Positions 46,116-60,627 of a stretch of DNA of 64,000 nucleotides are shown piece after piece. A model generated the notes under the pieces. That model was not told where the DNA came from. It saw only the letters and a program-made list of their open reading frames with translations, and did no database searches. The stretch's first letter is position 1; every line of letters begins with the position of its first letter. Origin of the DNA: Eriocheir sinensis (Eukaryota > Arthropoda > Malacostraca > Decapoda > Varunidae). Location of the stretch: contig NW_026111754.1 of assembly GCF_024679095.1 (NCBI RefSeq), forward strand, positions 1,122,501-1,186,500, written 5' to 3'. The position numbers and the translations under genes were made by a program.

Positions 46116-47289
46116 AGGCAATAGTTATCAGTTGTCGCCAAAAGCAGGGCACCACTAATTTGTTTTCATTTCCAGTTTCAACCATGGCATGCATGTTTTG
46201 TCCTGTTTACAAACGTCATCTTATCCATTACTTACATATGATTGATTAAAGTCACTGAAGCCTTGCCTGGAGCGTCACCGGGTGGCGTGACTATATGTCT
46301 TTTAGACACTTGGCCAGAGAGGCAGGCCGAAGGGAGCAAGGCGAGGCTTCATGCATCAGCCTCACGCGACTCCCTTGAGGAGATCATGGCAGAACACCCT
46401 TCAAGACATTCTAACCACACCAGCAAGAGGTTCCTTTCTACACTCTGCCAGCTAAAGAAGTCTCTGTAACAACACTCTTGCTTCTATAAACTGTGGTCCC
46501 TGAACACACTCGCGCCCTGGAGAGGTCACGTCCACACTCTACCACCCGGGTGAAGTCCGGGTGAATGTCAAAGATTAAGGTAGAGAGCCGGGCTTACCTT
46601 ATGGCGCGGATAACGAGGCTTGGTCCCTGTTCACGTGCCAATTGCACAGGTATTTAGTGTAGCCAGATAATATGGGTAAATGTAAGATGATGATTATACG
46701 TGTGGTGTTATGGAATCTCTGGAGTCACTGAGGGCTAACACAATGGCAAGTAGGCTTCGCCGCACTACACACAACTCGCCTTTCTTCGCCCACGTGGTCT
46801 CTCCTTGCTGGTGATGCAGAGACGCAATAGAAGGTACTGTTTTAGTATGCGGTTTACCACAGTATTTGTAGTCTACCTCAGTATGCACCAAGCGTGCGGT
46901 CTACTGGTCTGGCTTGTTCCTGAGACCGCCTGATTTTGTGTTGTTATCTGAGTTCTCCTCACCTGATACCTGGATGACCTGACCTGTTTCCGGAAACCTT
47001 AGTTTGACCAGAGTAATGACGTGATCACAGTCAGGGCATTACTTCATGTCACCAGAGTACTCCTGAGTGTTCCATACTCTATGTAAAGGACAATCAAGGA
47101 TCACTCACATCATTATCCTCCTTGCATTGAAGCCGATAGTATCAGTTCAACTCATTCTGCTAACAGTTACTGCAATGATGCTGAAAGACGTCCACAGATG
47201 TGTCATTTACACGGAGGAAACAGCAGTTTCATGTCTACGAAAACCATCTTCTAGACGCACTACAAGAGGCAGACCCTTGTCATTGATGT

Positions 47290-47755
47290 GGTAGTGCCGT
47301 GCAAGAAAACCAAAAGCGAGAGGTGCCAATCTTCGCGGTCTGTTCGGAAAGGAAACCTATTTCTCCATTATCCGGACATCAACAACAAATTAAATTGCAA
47401 ACGGTATTTATCAGATTTTGCTATTATTTCTGAATGGAGAAGGAGGAACTTGGTGTCCTTAAATGACTCAAAAACTCATTTTAGACCTGCCAGCTCGACA
47501 CAATCTCTTTAACAACTATTCCTTATTCTCCGACTATACTCAGCTGACCCTTTCTACAATAGCCATTCTCGGTCTATCCTTAGTAAAAATTCTGAACTGG
47601 AAAATTCAATTCTCCTCTCTCGCTATATCAGCTTGCTCGAGGTTAGACGTTCTGAAGCGTATCTGCCAGTTCTGTTCCCTCTCTCAGATGCTGTCCATAT
47701 ATAGGGGTCATGTCCGCCCTCACATGGTGTTAGCATATCATGTGGGAAAGAGCTC

Positions 47756-47826
<71 letters not shown>

Positions 47827-48240
47827 CTCTGCTAGACAATGGAGTTAAAGACTCTTCGTCTTATCTACCACTCCCTCATCTCAGTAACAGTTTTCCTCCT
47901 TTTAAATTCCGCCGTAATGTTGCATATTTTTTCTGCATTCTATCGATATATTCGTCTGCTCTTCTGAACTTGATATCTGCATGCTTTCTCCCCTCCCGCG
48001 GACCCGTTCCACACGACTTGCTACTACTGCTCATCCGTCTTCTATCCAATTTACCTCCGCTGGTAAACTCTGGCAGAACTATCCTTCGTCTGCATGTCCT
48101 CCTGCCTACGAAATTAACTCTTTCAAGAGAATAATATCAAGATCTCTCCAACCGAAATTGACCGTTTAGTTGGCTTTTCGTTTTATTTTATTTTATCTGA
48201 ATAGCGTCTGGCAAGCTTCTTTTGCGGCTGATTTTTTTTT
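47290..48240 (+). mobile_element. LINE-A relative, mirror copy
   Basis: Plus-strand counterpart of 34500-35520. Here one 223-codon frame (47463-48134) stays open through the CA array: GLSLVKILNWKIQFSSL, YRGHVRPHMVLAYHVG, a His-Thr run, then LLDNGVKDSSSYLPL and FKFRRNVAYFF. The left arm has a frame break in this stretch, so the two arms differ by indels here. Confidence 0.8.
47757..47825. repeat. (CA)n in LINE ORF2, right arm
   Basis: CA run with one CG interruption (47783-47786), which the left-arm GT array lacks. Confidence 0.95.
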
Positions 48241-49319
48241 TTACTTGCCACTTAACTGCCTCCCTTGCTGTTAAAAAAAAAGTCACTAGGTGTGGGCTGA
48301 ATGGACCCGTCGACCACAGTTGGATGTTTGCAGGTGTTCCCTTACGTGGAAAAAGGGGGAGGGATCCCAAAACCTCGTGAGCATAGTTGAATGCTTCCAG
48401 GTGTTTGTCTACAGAGGTGAGGAGTGTGTTTATTACGATAGTGCCTTCCTTATAATTATTAATTACTAGTGGATATCGAGATGTCTTCCCTACCTATCTT
48501 ATCCTCAAGCACGCCTACATTCCTGACCACTCCTCCAGAGTACCAGGGGAGTACTCCAGAGTACCACATAGCCTTTATATCTGCTACCTCGTTCGTCTTT
48601 GAGAGGGCTCTTGGGAGGCTTCATGGTGACCGCTCTTTGCTGCATACCTTCCTTTAATGGCATGGCCTGTGGGTCACTAGGTTCTCCTCCCAACTGTTTA
48701 CTTGGATTGACGAATTCAGTGACCTGACTATCCTAGGGGAGTTAGAAGCCTAGGGAGTTAGAGAAGCCTAGGGGAGTTAGAGTAGCCTAGAGTTGGAGTG
48801 GCCACTTCCTGCTGCCTACCTACGCGTCGAGGTTGTGATGACCTGACTTGGTGGGATCATGGAGGGCTGGCCTCCTCCCGAAGCTGTATTAATTTCTGTA
48901 CCTGATGTCTCTTTCATTCTGTATGTATTTCATCGTATAATACTTAGCCAATCAAGTTTTCCCAACACGAATCGGGTGTAGGAACTCCATGGTGAGGATG
49001 CTCCTGTCGCTACTTTAATTATCCCAGATAACCAGGAACATTATATATGTTGGAAATAACTTTATGTTTAGAGGTTAATAATAATCACATATTACACTCA
49101 AAGGAAGTGAATAACCTTGAATCCTCCTCCTTACTCCTATCTCAAGCTAAGACACAAATATAATTGTCCAACGCTAATCTGCTACTTAGGTGTGGATTTC
49201 GGAGAGGAGGTAGAAGATGAAGTGAAGGCATCAGTAGAATCCCGAAGGTGGCAGCGGCCGAGTTTTTCCACACGATTCCAACGTTTCGATAGCTTGGTAC
49301 GAGTACTGGACTTGGTCTG

Positions 49320-49640
49320 AACATAAGAACATAAGGTCGTAGGGAGTCTGCAAGAGGCCGACAGGCCTGTACACGGCAGCTCCTGTGAACCTAAGTTCCT
49401 GTGAGCCTAACATCACTATCCATGAATTTATCTAATCTATTTTTTTTTATATGACCATTGTATTGTCACTCACAGCATGATTGCCCAACTTTTTCCACTC
49501 ATCTACCACTCTGTTCTTAAAACAATTTTTCCCATTGTCCTTTTTGGAATCTGAATCATCCAGTTTGAAACCATTACTACGTGTCCTACCTGGTTTCTTA
49601 CCATGAAAACATTATTAATATCCCCCTTATTAGAGCCTTT
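49320..49640 (-). mobile_element. CR1-like LINE 3' end, mirror copy
   Basis: Minus-strand counterpart of 33170-33480, with the octamer tail seen as GAACATAAGAACATAAGG at 49319-49336. Confidence 0.8.
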
Positions 49641-49833
49641 CAACCATTTCTGTGTATTTGACGCTCAACAGCCTGATTTTCTTTCGGTGAATTTCTGTTA
49701 TGCTTTTGTTTGCCAGTGCGAGGAAGGTGTGCTTCTATAAGTCTAGTATCAAATAGCCCGGCGCTGGCTATTCCGGTCTTTCAAATTAACAAGTGTTGCC
49801 ACGTCATCATGCACCACGTCGACACTTGAACCC

Positions 49834-50163
49834 TATTTTTTTTTTTTTTTTACAAATGGCCTATGGCGCCGGTGAAGCAATTCCTATGGGCCTGATGGTC
49901 GGCCCGAGCCCGTCATGGCGCAGGAATTGTTTATAGTGGTGCCATTATTGGCTCAAGCTGCCCCCCCGTAGCTCATTCTTGATTTCACTTGCGCTGTACA
50001 GGTTCTTCTAGAGTCCGGGTTGATAGGTGGTTTTCAGTCTTAGTCTTAGGCCACTCGGCGGTGACTGAAAACTCCCAGGTGGTTAGCGGCGGATTCGAAC
50101 CCACATCATGGACAAGAACCGAATGCGAGGACGGCATCGCCAACCACTCAGCCACCGCTTCTA
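49834..50163 (-). mobile_element. Family S SINE, mirror copy
   Basis: Minus-strand counterpart of 32612-32948. T-run at 49837-49850. Its box A region deviates from the family where the left arm does not. Confidence 0.88.
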
Positions 50164-51335
50164 ATTATTTGTTTGTGTGTGGCTTTAAACTACTACCAAC
50201 GTTTTTTTAATTCTACTTGAATTGCACTAGATTTATAATGATAAAATATTCAATATATTCAGACAGAATAATTTCCACAACTATCTTCCGTCTACAAATT
50301 TTCCTTGCTAAGAGTTAATTTCCAGCACTTTGCTGATAACAAGGTCATATTGTAGTAGTATACCCAATACTTCTGAACATCGCTGACTGTCTTTCTCACC
50401 TTGGCTACAACCCTTTGATGTTAGTTGCACCTGCCATGTATACGAATACCGCATTCATTGAGGAACTGACGACTAGATCATCAATTTTCAATCATATCTT
50501 CAATCTTTTAACGTGGATAACAAAAATCCTTCCAATTAAGTTATTTTCACAGCATTTCTTGTCCTGTTTTTTTTACTAAACTGCCGCTGACAAGAATAAC
50601 ATTGAATATTCGTGTATTTCGCCATCGCAAAATAACCCTCTTTCTCGTGACAACTCAACCTGTTGCCTTTCTTCTTGCAGGCTAGAATCCATCACCATCA
50701 GCTAATCACGTCACTACTTGGACAATCCTGTATTCTGCCATAACTAGCTTGTCTCTCTCACTCACATCTAATCCCGTAACTGCTTCCCCTGAAATAAAAT
50801 TCAAACACACTGCATCTGTGGCATGACCCTAATTTATCAAAATTTACACATACTACTGCGTCTTCCGCTTTGCAATAAATATACAACGTTTACTCCGTCA
50901 AGATTTTTTTCGTTAACTCTCTCTTACAAGCGATAAACAGGGCAGGAACCTCGTAGCAGGTGTCATGGGGTGATCACAGTCAAACACAGCGCCGGTACAC
51001 AAAGGGAGAGAGCGAATTAACACATGTCTATGTTCAGTGGGGCCAGGGGGGCGAACGAGGGTCAGCGATGTCACCAGATTAATATACCTTGGTGGTGCAG
51101 TACAAAGCAATGGTAGTTCTTGACAGGAAGTCACTCGACGAATTGGCCTGGGCCACTGACTAGCTTCACACGTGTATATGGCGTTGTCGTTATATTTTAA
51201 GGAGGAGAAAGATTTAATGGACATGGACATGTGGTCCCTGTCTTACTGTATGACTATAAGACGTGACAGTAAATAGTGATTGGAGGCGTGTTGATGCCCT
51301 TGATACCAAGCGCATTCCCGCGTGATCATGGGGTA

Positions 51336-51668
51336 TCGCTTGATATTTTTTACGTCTTCGCCGGTAGCGCCGGTAGGCTTTTCTTCAGGGACTGGTGGTC
51401 GGCTCAAGCCCGATCATGGCGCAGGCAATTTTATAGTGGCGCCATTTATGCTTGGCTCATGCCGCAACCGGAACTCATTCTTGATTCACTTGGAGGTTTT
51501 TCTTGAGAGTTCGAGTTGATGAATGATCTTCAGGACAGCATGTGGGTAGTTTTAGGCCACCTGATGGTGACTGAAAAATCGCAGTTGGTAGCTGGCGGAT
51601 TTGAACCGACGTCGTCCATGGCAAGTGGTGAATCCAGGGTCCGCACGGTAACCACTCAGCCACCGTCT
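51336..51668 (-). mobile_element. Family S SINE, mirror copy
   Basis: Minus-strand counterpart of 31098-31432, with several single-base losses (for example TTTTATAGTGGCGCC for TTTTTATAGTGGCGCC). Confidence 0.88.
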
Positions 51669-52060
51669 ACGCTGAATGAATTACTAGCTTAGTCAGTAAA
51701 AGCAAACTCCGGACATATGGGTACTGTTGCACAATTACCGGACGTCGATCCTGCTCATAGTTATTTCTGTAGGAGACAACAATGTGGAGGAGACCAAGGG
51801 TACGCCTATGCAACTCATGGATAGAGCAAGCTCAGCAGTCTTTAATATAAGAGAGCTTGAAGATGGGAGGATAGTTCCATGGTGAATTGTTCGGGTGGAT
51901 CGTCGAAGAGTAAATGGGGCCGTGAGTAAAGCGACGCGTCCCCAGATCCTGTGATCCCTATTGCTTATTAGTTAAACCTTGCATTCTCTGATGATGCAGT
52001 AATCCTGGCGAGTTCACTGGAACTTCTGGTGATGGCTATCGAGATATTGCAGTTGTATGA
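51669..52060 (+). mobile_element. LINE-C remnant, mirror copy
   Basis: Counterpart of the LINE-C segments at 30710-31085. The CATATGGG, GACGTCGATCCTGCTCAT and TGCAACTCATGGATAG blocks are recognisable. The rest of the mirror lies at 51070-51335 (beyond the SINE) and 52,400-52,790. Confidence 0.55.
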
Positions 52061-52077
52061 GGCGAAGTTCCTTAGGA

Positions 52078-52266
52078 CCCCTTTTCAACCCTGGGGTCGC
52101 GACCCAAGTGGGGTCGCCAAGCGTTTTTCACTGGGGCCACTAAGACCTCAAAAAAAAAAAATGATGTTATTATATGATGATAACACTTATACAACTAAAC
52201 TATTGGTTTCATGGTCATATCTAGAGGTGCAGGATTGGTGTCGCTTAAAAGGGTTGGGAATCACTG
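52078..52266. mobile_element. hAT-type MITE, mirror copy
   Basis: Counterpart of 30504-30696. One flank still reads CCTTAGGA (52070-52077). The other reads CTTATGGA (52267-52274), so the 8-bp duplication is perfect in the left arm but mutated in the right. Confidence 0.85.
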
Positions 52267-52919
52267 CTTATGGACTTTAGAAGTTCACGTAAATAACGAC
52301 CAGAGGCACAGGTGTTTGACGGTTGCTAATTGAAACAATAAGTCCGTTTAAGTGAAGATTTAAAACACCTTCGTAGAGTAGTAAAACAAAGAAGAACCGG
52401 CATTAATTTTAAAAGTTCTACGGCGATGGCTTTGCCCATGGTGTCATAGACTACGGTCAGCATTAGTGAGTTCGGGCACTGTATCGATACCTGTGATGAT
52501 AGCCAAAGATGGATCTTCTAGTCATGCAAAATAATAGAATTTGAAGAGGCCTTGCCTTTTAAGTGCTTAGGGCAGATACTGTTGGAAAGACTTACTGTCA
52601 ACTCGACGATTTCAATGACACTGGATAGAGGGCCGAAATCTAACTGCATGGTCCGTGAACACCAACACGTTTATAGTATGGGCTACACTGCCTGAGTCGA
52701 GGTTGGTTGCCTCACCGAGATGTTTCCCATGTAGACAATTCTCGACTAAAGAAGCGGGGACGCCAGTAAGTTTTTGGAATTGGCCATGTCGATGATCATG
52801 CCATGAGTTTTCAAATTCTCTATTCTGAATCTGTAGATCTTTCTTTCGATATTTTATGACCCAACCATCCCCACCTCTTTTATCGAATTTTGCGTTGCGT
52901 TTGGCAAACAATTCCATTT

Positions 52920-53732
52920 CGCTTTTCTATTATTTTCTCTTTTCAGGCTACGTGTGTGGCAGCTCAAACCGATTGAGGATATCGTCGAGAACAACGTCTT
53001 CATCTTGGACGAAAAAGAGTATGCTGAGGAAAACTGATCCTGACGATATTACAGGTTTTGATGAATGAGGATGGTCGCCCTCTGACAACCTAGTGAGTAA
53101 TAAGCATTGCAGTCTCAATCTCTGATCAAGAGTTGTTTGTGAGAAATATAACTAGTATAAATATATACTTGGAGATGCTATGAAGCTCAAGTTTGTATTT
53201 TTACGGCATCCAGAAATAGGGAAAATTAGGATATAAAAGTGTATAAAAGAAAAAGCTTCAGCTACTTTCTGTCCTATAAAAGGTCAATGTTTAACCTGTA
53301 AACCCTCAGGACCGTTTTCAAGAAAAAGTCCGCAGTGCGGCGAAATACTTGTCCTCGAGACGACCATTTCAAAACGGTACTCACACCTCATATCAATGGA
53401 TTGGTTTTTCATAGTGTGCAGACGACAGTTATTTTATTTCCAAAAAAAAACGTGACTGTAATCAAAAGTTATTTTAAGTTATAAGATAAAGACGATAGCT
53501 ACACAGGACAAGTATCTCTCATCGACCCTGGCTGAAAACACGGAGCTCTTTTAGGGGCCTATATGGCGAGCGGCAACTTGTGTAGGTGAAGGCAATTAAG
53601 AGATTAGCAAGGGCAGTTAGATCTTCTTCGGATGTCCTGCCGTCCGGCCAGAAGTGTGTTCTCGGATTCTCTTTGAAGGAGTGTAGCTGTATGTTTGTTT
53701 GTCTGTTTATTTATTTATTTATTTGTTGACCA
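52920..53732. other. Unassigned, mirror of 29,129-29,984
   Basis: No gene recognised. A 70-codon frame (52856-53068) is not supported. Confidence 0.4.

Positions 53733-53783
<51 letters not shown>
53733..53783. repeat. (GT)n, right arm
   Basis: About 50 bp of GT, mirror of the longer CA run at 29039-29102. The adjacent AAAT units are also shorter and disrupted. Confidence 0.95.
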
Positions 53784-53785
<2 letters not shown>

Positions 53786-54275
53786 TTCTATTGATCTTCC
53801 TTCAGTCCTCACTGACCTTCCTCAGTCCTCTCTTGATAGCCTTCCTCAGTCTCGCGCTGACCTTCCTCAGTCTCGCGCTGACCTTCCTCAGTCTCGCGCT
53901 GACCTTCCTTAGTCTCGGGCTGACCTTCCTCAGTCCCACTGACCTTCTTCAGTCCCTTTGCTGACCTTCCTTGTAGTCCCTCGTTGACCTCCCTCAGTCC
54001 CTCGCTTATCTTTCTCAGTCCCTTCGCTGACAGCTCTTCAGTCCCTTACTGACCTTCCCTCAGTCCTCACTGACCTTCCTCAGTCCCTTTACTGACCTCC
54101 CTCAGTCCCTCACTGACCTTCCTCAGTCCCTCACTGACTATTCTTCAGTCCCTCGCGGTTGACCTTCAGATCCCTCTTCGACCTTCCTCAGTCCCTCAGC
54201 TGACCTTCTTCAGTCCCTCGTTGACCTTCCTCAAGTCCCTCGCTGACCTTCCTCAGTCCCTGCTTGACCACAAGA
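53784..54275. repeat. 21-bp minisatellite, right arm
   Basis: Reverse-complement counterpart of 28563-29038, with many units changed in length by 1-4 bases. The long open frame seen in the left arm is destroyed. Confidence 0.93.
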
Positions 54276-54454
54276 CCTGTTAAAGGGGCTTCACCCCTCG
54301 ACCCCGTAACAAGCACCAACCTGGGGGGGTGGGGGAGAGTGAGGCTTTGCCTCCCATCAGCCACCACCAATTCCCTTCCAGCTCCCCAGCACAAGAGGAA
54401 GAGGGAGGAAGGAAGATCGCGCGAGACAGCGCAACATGTACCCAGACCATGGCA

Positions 54455-54665
54455 GGCGACTTTTAAACTAACGTCCAGTGCACCTCCGCATCCAAGAACT
54501 TATCTAACCCTCTTCTGAATGCTTATCTATCGTGTTGGCGCTCACCATGATTCTACGTCTGTTCCACTCTCATCCTCTACAGTTGGTAAACCAATTCCCG
54601 CTCCATGTGCTTTGTTGAACCTGAACTATCCAACTTAAACCCCATTGCTACGAGTTCTACCTGGT
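54455..54665 (-). mobile_element. CR1-like LINE 3' end, mirror copy
   Basis: Minus-strand counterpart of 28186-28376, recognisable by AAGAACTTATCTAACC and CAACTTAAACCCATTGCTACG-like segments. Confidence 0.7.
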
Positions 54666-54904
54666 CAATGGTGTCATCGGCCAACAACGTATCCCTAAGA
54701 CATCCATCCAATATGTGCATGCGCGGAGTTTGTTTACGAACAAAGGTGGCAGGGATGAATTGCATTACACGGTACCATGTCTTTGTCGACTGCTTCATCG
54801 CGATGTCTCACCTGATTTTTTTATTTTTTTAATCTTTTTAAAAGTAAATATTGACGTATTTTTTAATTTGAAAATTGCTTGATATATGATAGTTTCTTCC
54901 TGCA

Positions 54905-56785
54905 CCCTTTGTATGTCAGTAAATGTGGAGAATGAGATAACCTGGGAATCTCTTTGTATGTCGTCGTAAAAATATGATAAATGAGATAACCTGAGCCTTG
55001 GTATGCCGGGAAAATGTGACAAATGAGACAGAATCCCACACCCTTGTAAGCTGTTGAGTAAATGTGATAAATGAGATAACCTGCACCCCTTGTATGGCTT
55101 CTGCAGTATATGTGATAAATGTAGATAAACGCACACCCTTTAGGTATGTCGGTAAATGTGATAAATGAGATAACCTGACACTCCTTTGTATGTCGGTAAT
55201 GTGATAAATGAGATAACCTACAATTCTTTTGTATAAATCGTCGGTAAATTTGAGAAATGAGATAACCTGTACAATTCCCTTCAGTATCGTCGGTAAATGT
55301 GATAAATGAGATAACCTGAACCCCTTGTATGTTGCAGTAAATGTGATAAATGAAGGTAACCTACAATTCTTTATATGTCGGTGCAGTAAATGTGATAAAT
55401 GAGATAACCTACACCCCTTGTACAAATGGTCGGTAAATGTGTGATAATGAGATAACCTGCACCCTTGTACATGTCTTTGGTAAATGTGATTAAATGAGAT
55501 AACCCCACACCCACTTGTATGTCGGTAAATGTGATAAATGAGGTAATTCTACACCCTTGTATGTTCACAGGTAAATGTGATAAAATGAGGTAACCCTACA
55601 CCTTTGTATGGTCGGTGGTAAATGTGATAAATGAGGTAACTTTATTGCTTGCTATCTCAGCCTATGTGCGCCGGTAGGTTTTCTTCAGGGGGCTCAGTGG
55701 TCGGCCCAGCCCGTCAGGCAGGCAATTCCTCATATGGCAGTAAATGTGATAACTTACCATGCTGATAATCCCTGAACTCATGTTTTATGTCGTTAAATGT
55801 GCTGCTTTTTCTAGAATCCGGGATGATAGGATCTTCTGACAGCCTGTGGGTATGTCGGTAAATGTGCCACTCAAGGGTGACTAAAAATCCCACACTTTGT
55901 ATGTAAATGGGATTCTAATGAGACAACTTGGTCCATGGCGTGATGAATGCTGGGTCCTGCACGCTAATCACTCAGCCAATGCCAACCCTTGTATCGGTCA
56001 ACAATGTGAAAATGATTTAACCTACACTCCCTTGTATGTCGTGGTGGCAATGATAAAATGAGATAACCTACACCCTTTGTATGTCAGTATATGTGATAAA
56101 ATGAGAGGTAACTCTACACCCCTTGTATGTCAGTATATGTGATAAATGAGATAAATTTACACCCTGTTGTAAAGTCAGTAAATGTGATAAATGAGATAAC
56201 CTGTAATTTTGTGTATAAACAAGTATATGTGATAAATGAAAGATAACCTACAGTCCTTGTATGTCAGTAAATGGATAAATGAGATAATTCCTACAACCTT
56301 TTGTATGTCGGTAAATGTGATAACATGAGATAATCCCGCAATTCCTTGTATGTCAGTAAATGTGATAAATGAGATAACCCACACCCTGTATGTCGGTATA
56401 TGTGATAAATGAGATAACCTACAATTTCCTTGTATGTCATGAAATGTGATAAATGAGATAACCTAATACCCTTGTATGTGGTGTCGGTGGTATATGTTAT
56501 AAATGAGATAACCTACACCCCCTTTGTAAGGTGTTTGTAAATGATAAATGAGACAACTCTACAATTCTTTTGTACAATGGTATATGTGATGAATGAGATG
56601 AATCCTACACCCTTTGTGTATGTCAAAATGTGATAATGAGATAACCTACACCCTTGTATGTCGGTAAATGTGATAAATGTAGATAACCTACACCCTTTGT
56701 ATAAGTCGGTAAATGTGATAAATGAGATAACTCTACACCCCTTGTATGTTTTGTATATTTGATAAATGAGATAACCTGGGTACTC
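54905..56785. repeat. 42-bp minisatellite, right arm, expanded and irregular
   Basis: About 36 units like GTCGGTAAATGTGATAAATG with CCTACACCCCTTGTAT. Unit lengths vary far more than in the left arm. A recurrent variant has ACAATTC in place of ACACCCC (for example near 55208, 55372, 56422 and 56562). A scrambled SINE lies at 55640-55990. Confidence 0.9.
55640..55990 (-). mobile_element. Scrambled family S SINE
   Basis: Counterpart of 27217-27545. SINE blocks (CGCCGGTAGGTTTTC, GGTCGGCCCAGCCCGTC, TCTAGAATCCGGGATGATAGG, GACAGCCTGTGGGT, GTCCATGGCGTGATGAATGC) appear in the right order. They are separated by pieces of the 42-bp unit such as GGCAGTAAATGTGATAAC and TGTCGGTAAATGTG. Confidence 0.85.
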
Positions 56786-57361
56786 TCTCTGATTGATGGT
56801 CATGTTTCTCAGATTCTCTGCTCATTTAATGTTAGGCTATCTGAATTATGGGGGCCTATGTCATTCTTGAATTCCTGGGCCATTTTCCCATAAAAGCTGC
56901 TAATGTCTTTATCGCCATCTTGCCTGACAAACTACGATATCGACATTGTGTTTGTAAGTCATCGGGTTCCACGCATGTGCAGATCAGATGGGATGTCTGA
57001 GGATATGTGGATGGCAGATGACACAAATAATCCGGCTCACTTAAAAATCAAAACCTTATTGCTTACAAGCAAGCCTTGTAACCATTTATTTATGGAATCA
57101 ATATCTTTTATTCAGAAAGCTAATTGTAATTAGGAAGGATAGGAGATTAAATGATCACTATCGCTCGTTTTTGAGAATAGTAAAAAATATTTCCTAGATA
57201 TCGATCAAAAAGTATTAAAAAGTTGAAAACAGTTTGTCAAAATCTAAACTAACTCAAAAACAAAATTTAAAATAGCGAAATAATCACTTTCATACTTCAA
57301 ATTGAATAAAGTATAGACTTAAAATAAATGCCTAAAATAAGAAGTTAAGATATTTTCTTGG

Positions 57362-58700
<1,339 letters not shown>

Positions 58701-58708
58701 TTTCAACT

Positions 58709-59050
58709 CTAGTTAATATTAAGTTGAAGAAAGAGACGGTCGAGCTTGTTTTTAAAGGAGTCAATCGTGGTACACTGGACCACTGAAGGTGGGAGCTTAT
58801 TCCATTCTCGCACTACAACGTTGGTGAAGAAAAATTTGGTGCAGTCTGAATTTATTTTTCTACATTTGAGTTTTATGCCATTGTTCCTCGTACGCAAAGT
58901 GTCATCGATCATAAACAATGTTGATCTGTCTACATTCGTGAAACCATTAAGTATTTTAAAACATTCGATCAGTTTTCCTCGGAGGCGACGTTTCTCAAGA
59001 GAGAACATGTTAAGGCAGGAAAGCCTTTCTTCGTAGGATTTGTTAGGCAA
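58709..59050 (-). pseudogene. LINE-D ORF2 C-terminal block
   Basis: A 113-codon intact frame ending at a natural-looking stop. It has YEERLSCLNMFSLEKRRLRG (residues about 5-24), IKLKCRKINSDCTKFFFTNV, VVVREWNKLPPSVVQ and SFKNKLDRLF. This terminal module is shared with the CR1-like tails at 28.2 and 33.2 kb. Upstream RT is frameshifted. Confidence 0.85.
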
Positions 59051-60359
59051 AAAAGGGATCTTTTTTGTTGCCCGACGCTGAACACCTTATAATTTAGCAA
59101 ATGTCCTTTGCATGGTGGGGAGACCAAAGCAAAAATTACCGTATATTGCAAGTGGGGTCTGACTAAACTATTGTAGAGTGGAAGTATTACATCTTTTATT
59201 CTTGAATAAAAAGTTTATTTTAATGAAGCCCAACATTCTGTTCGCTTTTATTTGCTGCATCGATGCATTGCTGTGAGAATTTGAGGTTGACGCGATTTGA
59301 CCCCAAGTCCTTAACGCATTGAACGCTTTTGAGTTTACGCCGCGAATTTCGTAATCGAACTTCTTATTTCTTGTTCCAACTTGAAGGACCTGGCGTCCGT
59401 TAAAGGGCATCTCCATCTATCCAACCAAGTTGAAATTTTGTGCAAATCCTCTTGGAGGCCTTTGCCCGTCTTCGTCAGTGAGAATCGAGTTGCTAATCTT
59501 TGTGTCGGCTGCAAACATACTAATGCGTTTATTAAGTCTAACATCCACATCGTTGATTTAGATAACGAAGAACACTGGGCCAAGAACCGAGCCCTGAGGG
59601 ACGCCACAAGTGACCGGCGCCCACTCTGAGTTAAATCCGTCGATCACCACTCTTTGTTGTCTGTTGCTCAACCAATTCGTGATCCATTTGTGTACTTGAC
59701 CGTCAATACCTATTTGCTTTAATTTGTAAAGTAATTTATGATGCGGGACTTTATCAAATGCTTTCTGAAATCAAGATAGACTATGTCCAATGATTTGCTT
59801 ACGTCATAAATTGAAAAGAGGTCGTTATAAAAGGTCAATAGGTTTGATAGGCAGAATCTTTTGTTACGAAAGCCATGTAGTGAATCCCCAATTAATGAGT
59901 GGCTTTCAAGGTAACTCACAATTTTGTCTCTAATTATGCTCTCGAGTAGCTTACCGACAACTGAAGTTAGACTAATGGGCCTGTAACTACCTGGGTATTT
60001 TTTGTCTCCTTTCTGAAAATCGGTGTCAAGTTAGCCTTTTGCCTATCCGAAGGGACGAGTCCTTGTCGCAAGGACATATTGAATACGGTGGTGAGGGAGG
60101 AGAGGATTTCGCTCTTTGTTTCAGTATAGGATATACTTTGTCAGGTCCGGACTTTATTTGTTTTAAGTGATTGTAGGCTTTAAGGACTTCATCGGTTGTT
60201 ATCAAAGTTAGGCAATGCATGCTCGGGATTTACATTAGTACTGGTGTTGGTGGTAGTGGTGGGAAAACTGTTAGTATTAAACACTGAGGAAAAGTAATGT
60301 GTAAGAGGTTTGCAATGTTTTGGCTGTCAGTCACTAGTGCACCGTCACGGTTTGTTAAA

Positions 60360-60460
<101 letters not shown>

Positions 60461-60627
60461 GGCATGTGACCTCTTGGTGTTCAATAAATTATCATGTATT
60501 TGAGCAAACAATTTATATAAGTTTATATAAGCTGCATACACAGTATCAGCATATGGTCACTCATTTCCTTGACATTAACAGTAAACGTATGTTGCAAATG
60601 TCATTTCTGGAATAATAATAGAATTAA

